Positions 1-9,001 of a stretch of DNA of 13,447 bases are shown one piece after another. The first letter of the stretch is position 1, and the number at the start of each line of letters is the position of its first letter. This stretch comes from Lewinellaceae bacterium. Lineage in GTDB: Bacteria > Bacteroidota > Bacteroidia > Chitinophagales > Saprospiraceae. The notes under the pieces were generated by a model. That model had not been told where the DNA came from, ran no database searches, and worked only from the letters and a program-made list of their open reading frames with translations. Position numbers and translations under genes: made by a program. The stretch is from positions 1-13,447 of the forward strand of contig JADJSY010000018.1 of assembly GCA_016711435.1 (NCBI GenBank), given 5' to 3'.

Positions 1-1016
1 GCTTCCAACAAACCTGTTATGATGTTTACCGGTGATTTTGTCTTCGTCGGTGATATCGGACGCCCCGACTTGCTCGAAAAGGCAGCCGGACTCAAAGGAA
101 CACAGGATTTAGGCGCCAGGCAGATGTACCAATCCATCAAACATTTCGCCGAATTGCCCGATTATATTCAGGTATGGCCCGGCCACGGCGCCGGTTCCGC
201 TTGCGGCAAAGCGCTGGGCGCCGTTCCAAGTTCAACGGTGGGCTACGAAAAAATCAGAAACTGGGCGCTTCAGTACCCGACCAATGAGACGGGATTTGTA
301 CAATACCTGCTGGCCGACCAGCCGGAGCCGCCCAAGTATTTCGCCATGATGAAAAAACTCAACAAGGTGGACCGCCCCTTGCTGACGGAAGTGCCGAAAC
401 AAAAGAAATTGAGCACAGACGAACTGCTTGCCAACCTGGCAAAAGGTGTGAAACTCATCGATGCCCGCAATAAAACGGACTTTGCAGCAGGCTTCGTTCC
501 CGGCAGCTCAACATTCAGGGCAACAATGCCTTCGCTACTTGGGCGGGCTGGTTCCTGACCTACGAAGAGCCGTTCATGCTCGTAGCCAGCGAAAGTCAAA
601 TCGAAGACCTGACGCGCAAACTCATGCGTATCGGCCTGGACAGTGTTATCGGGTACATAGATAATGTAGCCGACTGGGCAGCAGCCACCGGCCAACAACT
701 GGATACAGCGAAAGTCATCTCTTTAGACGAGTTCAAGGAGAAGAAGGCCGAGAATAACCTGCAGCTCATAGACCTGCGCGGTGTTTCTGAATTCAATACG
801 GCACACATCAAAGGAGCCGAGCATATTTTTGTGGGCACGATTGAAAAAAACCTGGACAAAATCAGCAAAGACCGCCGGGTAGTCATCCATTGCCAGGGCG
901 GCGACCGGTCTTCCATCGCCTATTCCATTCTGGCAAAACACGGATACCACAACGTGCTCAACTATTCTGCTGGCATGAACGAATGGATAAGCAGAAACTT
1001 GATCTGTCCTGTCTGA
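1..1016 (+). CDS. CstB-like persulfide dioxygenase/rhodanese fusion, 3' part, one frameshift
   Basis: This is the C-terminal part (about 338 residues) of a metallo-beta-lactamase-fold persulfide dioxygenase fused to two rhodanese domains; the gene begins outside the window. The reading frame is open from base 1. Visible dioxygenase motifs are TGDFVFVGDIGRPDLLEKAA and WPGHGAGSACGK. A first rhodanese domain follows (KLIDAR...GFVPGS); its catalytic loop reads MLVASESQ with no cysteine, so it is probably inactive. The second has the loop CQGGDRSS (Cys codon at 891-893) and should transfer sulfane sulfur. The layout, dioxygenase then pseudo-rhodanese then active rhodanese, matches CstB, known from Staphylococcus aureus to oxidise low-molecular-weight persulfides. 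The frame breaks near 508: GGCAGCTCAAC should probably read GGCAGCATCAAC, giving PGSINIQ, and one missing base restores the frame to the stop at 1016. A terminator follows. I am sure of the family; the exact substrate is inferred. Confidence 0.88.
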
Positions 1017-1084
1017 GTCGTAACCCATACAGCCTTGATGTAAAAAGGCGGGTAACTATACAGCATAAAACAGTTTTTAGATAT

Positions 1085-1121
1085 GAGGCTGTCGACTTAC
1101 GTGTCGGCAGCCTTCTTTTTT
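1085..1121 (+). terminator. intrinsic terminator after the persulfide dioxygenase gene
   Basis: A 10-bp stem GGCTGTCGAC (1087-1096) pairs with GTCGGCAGCC (1103-1112), with one G-U pair and a 6-base loop, followed by a T-rich tract TTCTTTTTT (1113-1121). It lies about 70 bp after the stop of the left-edge gene and points in the same direction. No T-tract follows on the - strand, so it mainly serves the + strand transcript. Confidence 0.85.
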
Positions 1122-1126
1122 ATTAC

Positions 1127-1180
1127 AAACTGTTTCGAGTCAATAGGAAAACCAGCGTTGGTTGGGTACCGACTCAGTTT
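1127..1180 (-). terminator. possible hairpin at the end of the RND operon
   Basis: GAGTC (1137-1141) pairs with GACTC (1171-1175), extended by AAACT (1127-1131) against AGTTT (1176-1180) with a bulge on one side. The large loop holds a small inner hairpin AACCA/TGGTT (1150-1163). It starts 14 bp downstream of the RND pump stop codon in the convergent intergenic region. There is no clear T-tract on either strand, so it may act as a 3' end structure or be chance. Confidence 0.35.
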
Positions 1181-1193
1181 CTAATTCTGATCC

Positions 1194-4100
1194 TTATGAG
1201 ACACCCCTCTTACCTTTTATTTTTTCCTTTACGGTATCTACCAGATAATACATCATAGGCACCAGATAAACGGTCAAAATCAGCGAAGAAAGTAAGCCGC
1301 CGATAATAACCCACGCCAAGCCGTTTTTCCATTCGCTGGCAGTACCTTTTGCCAAGGCGATGGGCAACATACCGACTGCCATAGCCAAAGTGGTCATCAA
1401 AATGGGGCGCATACGCTCTTTGCCCGCCAATATCAAGGCTTCTTTGAAATGCTTGCCTTCGGATTTGAGTTGGTTGGTAAAGTCTACGATCAAAATGGCA
1501 TTTTTGGTGACCAATCCCATCAGCATAATCAATCCCAACAAGGCAAACAAACTCAAATTGCTCAAGGACAGGTTCAAGGCTAAAAATGCCCCAATCGCCG
1601 CCACTGGAATTGAAAACAATGCCACAAATGGATAGACGAAACTATCGTACAAGGCTACCATTATCAGGTAAATCAGCAAAAAGGAAATGGCTAAAACAGA
1701 GCCCAATGCTCCAAAACTGTCATTTTGGCGTTTGATGTCGCTGCCCCACGTTAGCTGCATGCCCTGTGGCAAAGGATTTTTTTTCAAATAGGCCACCACA
1801 TCATCTGCCACCGTTCCGGAAGGCCTGCCCAGGGCATCGGCGGTGAGCGTAACGGCAGGCTGTCGGTCTTTGCGCTCCAAAAGCGAAGGTGATCGGTCTT
1901 TGACGACTTCCGCAAATTGCGAGACCTGAACCGGAAACCCCATCGGGTTGAGGATGTTCAGGCGGCTAACATTTTCGTAACTCCTGCGGTCAAAATCTGT
2001 AATCCATATCCTGACGGGATATTCGGCGCCATTTTCGGTAAGTTTCGCATCGTCATTGCCCGTAAAAGCAATGCGCAGGTTTTGCCCGGCATAAGCAGTG
2101 TTCAATCCCAAACGCTGCATTTTGTCTTTGTCCGGCACTACTTTGTATTCGGGGCTTCCGTCCTCTACCGAAAGTTGCGCGTTGTCCGCTCCCGGAATGT
2201 CCTGCACGATTTCTTTCAGCATTTTTCCCGTTTCCATGACTTGTGCCAAATCACTCCCGCTCAAAGTCATTTCAATGGGCGCAGAGCGCGGAACCAGGCC
2301 CAATGCCGCCATCGAGAACCGGATATTGGGATATTTGTGCTGCAAATCTTTCCGCAATCGCAGCATAAAATCCTCTGTTCGCAGATTGGCGATTTCGGGT
2401 TTTGGCTTTAATTGAACCGTAAATTCACTTTTGTATACAGAACCTACCCCCAAACTGCCGATGCCCGTGCTTGGCCCGCCCACATTGCTGAACAAGGTTT
2501 TGACTTCGGGTAAAGTCAAAATGTGTTTTTCTATCTCCGAGGAAACAACATCGTTTTGTTGGATGGACGTACTTCTGTCAAACTCTAAGGCAAAACGGAA
2601 CTTGCCCTGGTCGCCCGTTGAAATCAATTCTTTGCCAATAATACCTTGTTTCATGATGCCCAAAGTCATGGCAAAAAGCAAAACGACGATACCTGTGAAA
2701 ATCAATTTATGACTCAATACCCAGGTCAATTGCCTGCCGTACCAATTTATAAAATGTTCCAACTGGTTTTCAAACCCAATCAAAAAACGGTTAAAAATAT
2801 GGGTGGGCTGCAGATCTTCTTTTTTGCCAATGCGGGAAGCCAGCCAAGGGGTGAGCGTAAAACCGACCAACAAACTTGTCAGGGTCGAGGTAATGACCAC
2901 TACCGAAAATTGCTTCAACATATCCGCCACAAAAACCTGCAAAAACAAAATCGGCAAGAAAACCACCACATCCACCAAAGTAATGGACAAAGCCGAAAAC
3001 CCGATTTCCATCCTGCCGTCAAGCGATGCCTTGCGCTTTTCTTTGCCCATGTCCAAGTGCCGCTGAATGTTTTCCAAAACCACCACGGCATCGTCCACCA
3101 ATATCCCGATAATCAGGGACATGGCCAATAATGTCATCAAATTGAGGGTATAATGGAGCATCCACATCACCGCAAAAGCCGTGATGAGCGAAGTCGGAAT
3201 GGCAACCAAAACGATGATGGCATTTCTGAAACTCCGTAAAAACAACAGCATGACCAAGGAAACCAGGACTACCGCCAATATCAAATCAAATAAAACCGAG
3301 TCCACGGCAGCAATGGTATTGTCGGTACTGTCGTCGGCAATGACAAACTTTACTTCACTTTGGGCATTTTGCTTTTCGATTTTTTCAAAAGTGCTGCGCA
3401 CGCCTTTCGATACGTTCACCGCATTGGCATCGCCTTGTTTTTTCAGCAAAAGCCCTATACCGTTTTTACCGTTGAAACGGCTGATGGACGTAATTTCCTT
3501 GATGCCGTCCGTCACTTCTGCCACATCTTTCACATACACCGGGCTGTTGGGGGCGGGCATTCCGATTTGCACATTTTGAACATCTGCAAGTGTGGTAAAT
3601 TTTCCGGTCAAACGCACCGAATTGCTTTCCTTGTCGGTCTGCACCTTGCCGGCGGGCAAATCCAAACCTGAACGGTTGATGGATTCAACAACCTGCGACA
3701 AAGAGATTCCATACAATTTTATCTTTTCCTGATTGATCTTTACCTGAATCTCACGCGCTTCACCGCCCAACATCGTAATTTCTGCCACTCCTTTCAACTG
3801 TTGGATTTGTGGCAAATATTCGTCCTTCATTTTTTGGTAAAATACCGTTGCCGGTAAATTGCTGGTAGCGCTGATAGACATGATCGGCAAGTCGTTGGGC
3901 GAAACTTTGCTCATCACGGGGCTTAAAATTTCAGCGGGCAAATCTTTCCGGATATTGTCAATATAGCGTTGTGCATCCTGCATGGATTTGTCCAAATCCG
4001 TACCGTAGTTCAAATTGGCAATAATGACCGAGGCATTGGGCAAAGACTTGGTCACTAAATAGTCCACCCCTTCCAAATTGGACAAGGCGTCTTCAATTTT

Positions 4101-4295
4101 TCGGGAAACGGAGGTTTCTACCTCGTTCGGTTCTGCCCCCGGATAAACCGTTTTAATCACCACCACAGGCTGGTTGAAATCGGGCATGAGTTCATAACTC
4201 AAATTTTTATACCCGATTATGCCCAATAGTGCGAAAACACTAAACAAAACGATGATGAGCGAGGGGCGGTTTATCGAAATTTCTGTGATGTTCAT
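1194..4295 (-). CDS. RND efflux pump permease, HAE1 (AcrB-like) family
   Basis: This is the inner-membrane, proton-driven transporter of a tripartite efflux system exporting hydrophobic or amphiphilic compounds. At 1033 residues it is full length for the family and has no frameshift. The N-terminus (MNITEISINRPSLIIVLFSV) has the usual first membrane helix, followed by a large periplasmic porter domain, a helix bundle from about residue 335, a second periplasmic domain, and the C-terminal helices. The proton-relay aspartates are D401 and D402 in GILVDDAVVVLENIQ, and the relay lysine is about residue 931 in GLVTKNAILIVDF. These place it with HAE1 drug pumps, not with CusA-type metal pumps (family knowledge). 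It begins 6 bp after the adaptor gene and is the last gene of the operon. The substrate cannot be read from the sequence; context suggests a stress-related toxic compound. Confidence 0.96.
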   Translation of the reverse strand: MNITEISINRPSLIIVLFSVFALLGIIGYKNLSYELMPDFNQPVVVIKTVYPGAEPNEVETSVSRKIEDALSNLEGVDYLVTKSLPNASVIIANLNYGTDLDKSMQDAQRYIDNIRKDLPAEILSPVMSKVSPNDLPIMSISATSNLPATVFYQKMKDEYLPQIQQLKGVAEITMLGGEAREIQVKINQEKIKLYGISLSQVVESINRSGLDLPAGKVQTDKESNSVRLTGKFTTLADVQNVQIGMPAPNSPVYVKDVAEVTDGIKEITSISRFNGKNGIGLLLKKQGDANAVNVSKGVRSTFEKIEKQNAQSEVKFVIADDSTDNTIAAVDSVLFDLILAVVLVSLVMLLFLRSFRNAIIVLVAIPTSLITAFAVMWMLHYTLNLMTLLAMSLIIGILVDDAVVVLENIQRHLDMGKEKRKASLDGRMEIGFSALSITLVDVVVFLPILFLQVFVADMLKQFSVVVITSTLTSLLVGFTLTPWLASRIGKKEDLQPTHIFNRFLIGFENQLEHFINWYGRQLTWVLSHKLIFTGIVVLLFAMTLGIMKQGIIGKELISTGDQGKFRFALEFDRSTSIQQNDVVSSEIEKHILTLPEVKTLFSNVGGPSTGIGSLGVGSVYKSEFTVQLKPKPEIANLRTEDFMLRLRKDLQHKYPNIRFSMAALGLVPRSAPIEMTLSGSDLAQVMETGKMLKEIVQDIPGADNAQLSVEDGSPEYKVVPDKDKMQRLGLNTAYAGQNLRIAFTGNDDAKLTENGAEYPVRIWITDFDRRSYENVSRLNILNPMGFPVQVSQFAEVVKDRSPSLLERKDRQPAVTLTADALGRPSGTVADDVVAYLKKNPLPQGMQLTWGSDIKRQNDSFGALGSVLAISFLLIYLIMVALYDSFVYPFVALFSIPVAAIGAFLALNLSLSNLSLFALLGLIMLMGLVTKNAILIVDFTNQLKSEGKHFKEALILAGKERMRPILMTTLAMAVGMLPIALAKGTASEWKNGLAWVIIGGLLSSLILTVYLVPMMYYLVDTVKEKIKGKRGVS

Positions 4296-4301
4296 AACCT
4301 T

Positions 4302-5154
4302 TTAGTTTTTGGTTTGAATGGTTATGTTTCCGAACATCCCCGCTTTTAACGGCTGGTTTTTGAGGTTTTGAACCAAAAATTGCACGGGAAAACTATTGCC
4401 GATATTGGCTTTGCTGCCAATCATAATAACCTTGCCCGAAAGTTCCGTACCGGGATAGGCATCGGCAACTATGGTATAATTCCGCCCCATTTGGAAATAC
4501 TTCAGGTCCTTTTCAGGCACATTGACGGTAAATTTCAGTTTGGAAATATCAATGATTTGCAACAAAGGCACACCCGGCGCGGCAAATGCACCTGCTTCGC
4601 TCAATTTGGCGGTTACAACCCCGCCAAAGGGCGCTTTTATGGTCGTTTTATTGATTTGTTCCTGAACGGTCGCCCGCTGAATTTGAGCGGATTTCAAGCC
4701 TAATTCGGCTTTTTCCAATTGTATGCCCTGCACGGCATCGGCTTTTGCCAAAATTGTATAGCGGTTCACATCTGCCTGAAAACCTTGTATTTGTACGTCA
4801 ATAGACTGTAATTGCAACTGCAACAGGGAGTTGTCCAATTGAATCAAGGTTTGCCCTTGAGATACGATACTGCCAGCATCCACCAAAACACGGTTGATTT
4901 TGCCTTGCAGTTCGGCACTGATTTTTGTGTCCCTGTACGGCTCAAAAGTGCCCGTCAATTGTAGGGCGTCATCCACTGTATTAGGCGATGCAAGCACTGT
5001 TGAGTCGTTTTTGAAAGGTTACAACTTCCGATTTATCGAACTGATAGACCCGTTCCTGTGCGGTTTTCTTATTGCTCCTCAATTTGTAGGCAATGCCCGC
5101 AAAAATGCCAATCAGGATAATTGCCGGGATGAGGTATCTGAAAAGTTGCTTCAT
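4302..5154 (-). CDS. periplasmic adaptor (membrane fusion) subunit of the RND pump, one frameshift
   Basis: This is the HlyD/AcrA-type adaptor linking the inner-membrane pump to the TolC-like channel. The chosen start is ATG at 5154 (MKQLFRYLIPAIILIGIFAG), which gives a single N-terminal membrane anchor. The frame breaks near 5015-5020: with one T too many in a TTT run, the reading EVVTFKNDSTVLASPN joins the two parts. Repaired length is about 283 residues, a little short for the family. Visible domains are the first lipoyl half (GKINRVLVDAGSIVSQGQTL), a short coiled hairpin, the second lipoyl half (TTIKAPFGGVVTAKLSEAG) and a C-terminal beta-barrel ending KAGMFGNITIQTKN. A GTG at 4997 could start a shorter protein but would remove the membrane anchor. 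It lies between the TolC-like gene (38 bp upstream) and the pump gene. Confidence 0.92.
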
Positions 5155-5192
5155 AATTTGATGCTTAATTGAGCCTGTGATTTAAAAAACGG

Positions 5193-6502
5193 TCATTCTA
5201 TGGGCAACAGCCCCGCCGCCCGGAGCCTCTCGAGTTCTGAAATGCGAAGTTTTACCAAAGCGGAGAGGTAATTGTTTTGGGCTTCGCGGAGGCTGTTTTC
5301 GGATTGTAAAACGTCGGCGATGGTCGCCACGCCTTCCCGCAATTGGGTTTGGGTCTGGTCAAAAAGGCGTTCGGCGAGGCGGATGTTTCCGTCTTGTGCC
5401 ACCAAAACCTGTCGGTTGGTACGGATATTGATTTCGGCGTTTCGCAGGTCGAGGTCGTATTTTTCCCGGAGTAGTTGCTCTTGTTGCGAGACCCTTTTTT
5501 GCTCGATGGCTTTTTGGTTCAATCTGCTGCGCGTGAGCCCCCCGTCGTAAATCGGAACCGACGCTTGCATTCCGATATAACTCAGTGGAAATTCTTTGAA
5601 AAATGAGTTGTCCCCGGCTTTTCCGAACCCGTTGTAGCCATAAAATCCATAAAGAGACACGACCGGGTGGCGGGCAGCGCGGGCAGCTTTGGTTTCAGCG
5701 CGGATGATTTGTTGTTGTTGTTGGAGCAATAAAAGGTCGGCCGGAGCACCGGAACCGGAACCGATGGCCATTGAATCCGGTTCGGCCGGAACGACCAACG
5801 TAGATTCGGGCGACCATCCCATTTGGAATTTCAGGGCATTGACGGCCTGCTCGTAACCAGCCTGTGCGGCAGTCAACTGGGCGAGCAGCAAGTCGTGTTG
5901 CAGCACGATTTTGTCCACGTCGGTGCCTTTGGCGAGCAATTGTTCTTTCAACAGGCGCATATTCTCCGCCAGACGCGCGAGGTTGCGGATGTTTCCTTCT
6001 AGAAAAAGCACCTGATTTGCAGCAACCTGCGCCTGATAATAGGTCGCACTGACTGCAAACACGGTTTCTTCGCGCGTTTTTGGACTTGAAGTTCGGCGCT
6101 TAAAGCTCCGAGCCGGGCGACGCTGACCGCAGCGCGGGCGGCCGGGTTGTAGAGTGGATAGTTGGCCTGTACATTAAGATTTAGGATGTGCGGAACGCCA
6201 AATTCAGCTTCTTTGTACACCCCGGATGGCCCACCAAACGCATCAGCTGGCAGCAATTGGGTGGGAAGGTTGCCATAGAGCCGGTAATCGAATGCAGTAA
6301 ATATTTTGGGTCGGATGGTGCTCGACGCTTCCCTGCTTTTTTCGTGGCTGAACGCTACGCCTTCTCGCGCTACCGCGATGGAAAGATTGCTATCCATCGC
6401 TATTTGCAAACATTCCGACAATGTTTTGGTATTGTTTTGGGCAAAATTCTGCCCTCTCCCGACCAGCCAAAAAGCGAGCAGGAGTAAGATGTACTTTTTC
6501 AT
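5193..6502 (-). CDS. TolC-family outer-membrane efflux protein, one frameshift
   Basis: This is the outer-membrane channel of the tripartite pump, about 436 residues after repair, which is normal for the family. The signal peptide is MKKYILLLLAFWLVGRGQNFAQ. It is followed by the typical first repeat (TLSECLQIAMDSNLSIAVAR), an outer-membrane strand region, a long helical section rich in Leu, Gln and Ala, and the second repeat with LNQKAIEQKRVSQQEQLLRE and TQLREGVATIADVLQSENSL. The frame breaks near 6075-6082, where an A5 run should be A6, giving QVQKTREETVFAVSATYYQAQ. It follows the mini-cupin gene by 24 bp and precedes the adaptor gene by 38 bp, so the order is channel, adaptor, pump. Confidence 0.92.
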
Positions 6503-6526
6503 AAAAATTATTTTTGCCGAAAAAAC

Positions 6527-6820
6527 CTATTGAACTAATACGCAGTAAGCGTCCACTTCAGCGGTCACTTGGTGGATCACATCTGGCGGGATTTCAGTGT
6601 ACTCCAATGCGCTGAGGCGGTGCTCCGTCCCATCAACCAGTTGTTTATAAACCACGGCGCCTTCCAATACCAGCAGCATGGCGGGCACGGGGCTTTTGTG
6701 TTCTTTGATGACCTCGCCTTTGCGCAGGTTAATGGCGGTCAAACGGCCATTTTGGGCTTTGAAAAGGGGGCGGAATACGGGTCCCGCCTTATCAGATGCG
6801 AGCAATTCAGATAATTTCAT
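6527..6820 (-). CDS. small single-domain cupin protein
   Basis: A 97-residue protein with no signal peptide, so probably cytoplasmic. It has a minimal cupin beta-barrel: GEVIKEHKSPVPAMLLVLEG resembles cupin motif 1 and YTEIPPDVIHQV resembles motif 2. One His per motif is visible, so metal binding is possible but weaker than in enzymatic cupins; it may instead bind a small ligand. It starts at ATG 6820, 18 bp after a membrane-protein gene, and ends 24 bp before the TolC-like gene. The family is widespread and function cannot be assigned; a sensing or accessory role in the efflux operon is inference. Confidence 0.85.
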   Translation of the reverse strand: MKLSELLASDKAGPVFRPLFKAQNGRLTAINLRKGEVIKEHKSPVPAMLLVLEGAVVYKQLVDGTEHRLSALEYTEIPPDVIHQVTAEVDAYCVLVQ

Positions 6821-6838
6821 TGAAAAATGGTTTAATTG

Positions 6839-7243
6839 TTAGCGAGCGGCACTGGACTTGTTGTTTCTTGAGATGTAGTACCAGGATATTCCGGCAAACA
6901 GAATGGTCACTGAAATACGAAATAGCATAGCCTTCACGGTTCCCATCTCATAAATACCACCGGATTCTATATGCCATAACAATCCTAAGAAGCTTACCAG
7001 AAGCACCCCGAGGGAGGCAATCAAAAGCTGAGTAGTCCATATCTTCTTGGTGAACAGCCCAAAGGCTGCAATCAAATACAAGAAGCCGCAGATAAAATTC
7101 AAGACTACCACAAACAGCACATAATTGCCTTCTTTGGCCCGTATTCCGAATAAGTCAAAGATGACCGAGCCGCTCATAAATATGGTGAGCAATGCAAACA
7201 TCGTAAGCACCACAGCCGCGATTTTGGGAAGGATATTTTTCAT
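6839..7243 (-). CDS. four-helix integral membrane protein of unknown function
   Basis: A 134-residue protein with four predicted membrane helices: about residues 7-30 (IAAVVLTMFALLTIFMSGSV), 40-62 (YVLFVVVLNFICGFLYLIAA), 70-92 (TQLLIASLGVLLVSFLGLLW) and 103-125 (AMLFRISVTILFAGISWYYI). The loop after helix 3, HIESGGIYEMGTVKAMLFR, looks like the conserved core of the protein because it mixes His, Glu and Arg beside the membrane. Its start ATG at 7243 is 17 bp after the small lipoprotein gene, and its stop is 18 bp before the cupin gene. I do not recognise the family. It is probably a membrane accessory of the same operon. Confidence 0.82.
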   Translation of the reverse strand: MKNILPKIAAVVLTMFALLTIFMSGSVIFDLFGIRAKEGNYVLFVVVLNFICGFLYLIAAFGLFTKKIWTTQLLIASLGVLLVSFLGLLWHIESGGIYEMGTVKAMLFRISVTILFAGISWYYISRNNKSSAAR

Positions 7244-7260
7244 AAAACAACCAGGTCTGG

Positions 7261-7672
7261 TTATTGAAAAAAGGTCTGATAATCAGTGAGATGCTGTTTC
7301 AATTGGCCAATGGCGGCTTCTGCCTCCGTAGTGTTGTCGCCATCTATTTTTTCAAACAACGCCTTCATGGGCAACAGGTAATTGTGCAGTTGGTCGTGCG
7401 CAGGGCCTTTCATCGTACATTGTTTAAAAATATTCTGAAAAGTAGTTTCTAATTCGGCCCGCATGGCTTTTCTGGTGTCGACATTTGGCTGTTTGACCTT
7501 CATATTTTACCAGAATAGCCTGCATATCAGCAATGCCGCTGGTGGTTTCTGGATTGGCGACCCAGCGATTGCCCTTGTCCAACTGAATGGCTTCTGCTTT
7601 TCCGTGATGGTCGCCGGTGCAGGCTTGAATGAACGGAAGGGACAGCAGGGCGAAAAAAAGTATGTATTTCAT
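7261..7672 (-). CDS. small lipoprotein, helical, unknown function, one frameshift
   Basis: A lipoprotein signal, MKYILFFALLSLPFIQAC, ends in a lipobox-like IQAC, so the mature protein should begin CTGDHHGKAE and sit in the cell envelope. The C-terminal half in the other frame (VKQPNVDTRKAMRAELETTF...) is mostly helical, with a CTMKGPAHDQLHNYLLPM segment carrying Cys, Met and His. Joining both parts with one base removed near 7500-7515 gives about 136 residues. The frame break lies around VKYEG. The start at 7672 is 5 bp after the TetR gene stop. The Cys/Met/His content resembles small envelope metal-binding proteins, but I cannot name a family. The junction residues are uncertain. Confidence 0.75.
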
Positions 7673-7677
7673 AGAAA

Positions 7678-8265
7678 TTATCTTGTTGAAATGAGTGAAA
7701 TTAGATTTTCAATGTGTTGATTTTCAGCAGTTTTTACGTCAAATTTAAAATTTTCCAACCTCCATTGAAGCATAAGCAATCGAAACGAACCCATGAGAAT
7801 ATGGGTCAATTCTTCCGCTGGGATATGTGCGATAAACGCCTTATTTTTTTGCCCGTCCTCAATAATGCGTAATACTGTGCTGCGCATTAGAAACATAATG
7901 CGCAACATATCCGCTTTAATCGCCGGACTGTAGGTCAGTAATCCATCCGAAAAGATCGCAACCAGAAAATGAGGATGTTCGGCAAGCTATTCGATTTGAT
8001 TTCCAAACAAAAGACGCAAGCGCTCCGAGGGGGCAACTGCTGTCATTGCGGCAATAGGCGGCAAACGCTCCTCCATCTTGGCGTACAGGTATTGAAATAG
8101 GGCACCGAGGATTTCCTCCTTGCTGGCATAATGCCGGTACAATGCCGACTCCGTAAAACCGACTCGTTTGGCCAGGCTTTTAGTCGTCAAACCGCCAACG
8201 CCCTCCTCATTCAAGATGGCGCCAGCGGCTTCGAGTATTTCTAACTGACGGGGTTTAAGTTCCAT
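7678..8265 (-). CDS. TetR-family transcriptional regulator interrupted by an in-frame TAG
   Basis: The N-terminal TetR DNA-binding domain is clear: QLEILEAAGAILNEEGVGGL, then TTKSLAKRVGFTESALYRHY, then ASKEEIL. ATG at 8265 is preferred over the TTG at 8274. Codon 93 (7987-7989) is TAG. The same frame continues without any shift as LAEHPHFLVAIFSDGLLTYS and on to the stop at 7678, a normal ligand-binding half giving 195 codons in total. The break is therefore a nonsense substitution, most simply TTG (Leu) to TAG, or a base-call error. If real, the product keeps its helix-turn-helix but loses the dimerisation and ligand domain. The gene sits inside the efflux operon, 12 bp after the peroxiredoxin stop, so it likely repressed the pump genes. 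Confidence 0.9.
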
Positions 8266-8277
8266 TTTAGGCAAACT

Positions 8278-8988
8278 CTAATGTGTTACTGGCGGGTTTT
8301 TCACCTGTTCCAAGGATAGTTTCTTAGTGCAGAAAAACCAATCGTAACATTTTACGCTTTCGTCTTTACTGTCCATTCGTTCTTTTGCAACGCCACAAGA
8401 ACCTGCCGTCGGAACAATCACATCATCACCAGGCTCCCAGTTTGCCGGCGTCGCAATACTATAAGCATCAGCTGTTTGCAGGGCGATAATGACCCTTTTC
8501 AATTCATCAAAATTTCTTCCCAATGAAAGCGGATAATAAATCATTGCTCTGATGACGCCCTTTGGATCAATAAAAAACACGGCGCGCACGGCTTTGGTAC
8601 TGCTCTCGCCAGGTTGTATCATGCCGTACTTTTTTGCCACATTCATCGTGATGTCTTCTATCAGCGGAAAAGTGACTTCAATATTTTTCATTCCGTTGAA
8701 TTCGATTTTCTCCTTAATCGTGCGCAGCCATGCGATGTGGCTGTATAGCCCATCAATGGACAAACCTACCAACTGGGTGTTCAAAGCTGCGAAATCACTT
8801 TGCATACTCGCAAACGTCATAAACTCTGAGGTACATACTGGCGTAAAATCGGCAGGGTGACTGAATAATATCACCCATTTTCCGGGATAATCTGATGGAA
8901 AATTGATATTCCCTGTGTGGTTATAAGCTTTCAAAGCTGGGCGCCATGTCGCCTATGCGGGAAAACTGCCATTGTCTGTAGATTCCAT
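8278..8988 (-). CDS. peroxiredoxin, Prx6/1-Cys type, two frameshifts at the 5' end
   Basis: This is a thiol peroxidase that reduces hydrogen peroxide or organic hydroperoxides in the cytoplasm. The peroxidatic cysteine is C52 in PADFTPVCTSEF, with the usual downstream motifs (FPLIEDITMNVAKKYGM; RAVFFIDPKGVIRAMIYYPL). The C-terminus has the C-x5-C pattern KCYDWFFCTKK (about C214 and C220), as in archaeal Prx6-type enzymes where the first acts as a resolving cysteine. The true start is probably ATG at 8988 (MESTDNGSFP). The frame from there needs one extra C in a CCC run near 8957-8960 and one base removed near 8932 to give IGDMAPSFKAYNHTGNINF. Repaired length is about 236 residues. It lies 13 bp after the membrane-protein gene and 12 bp before the TetR gene. 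Confidence 0.9.
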
Positions 8989-9001
8989 GGTTCGTTTTTA
9001 T

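Noticed and set aside
270..698. Open frame on the - strand of 142 codons
   Set aside because: It lies antisense to the well-matched dioxygenase/rhodanese gene and has no recognisable protein features.
2646..3131. Open frame on the + strand of 161 codons
   Set aside because: It is antisense to the intact RND pump gene; composition is Gln/His/Lys-rich and looks like a reverse-strand shadow.
6040..6090. Programmed frameshift in the TolC-like gene
   Set aside because: The break sits at an A5 run where one missing A restores the frame, and similar breaks occur in most other genes; sequencing error is simpler.
7987..7989. TAG as a recoded sense codon (alternative genetic code or programmed readthrough)
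   Set aside because: Other genes in the window use TAG as a normal stop (cupin at 6527-6529, peroxiredoxin at 8278-8280) and no readthrough structure is evident.
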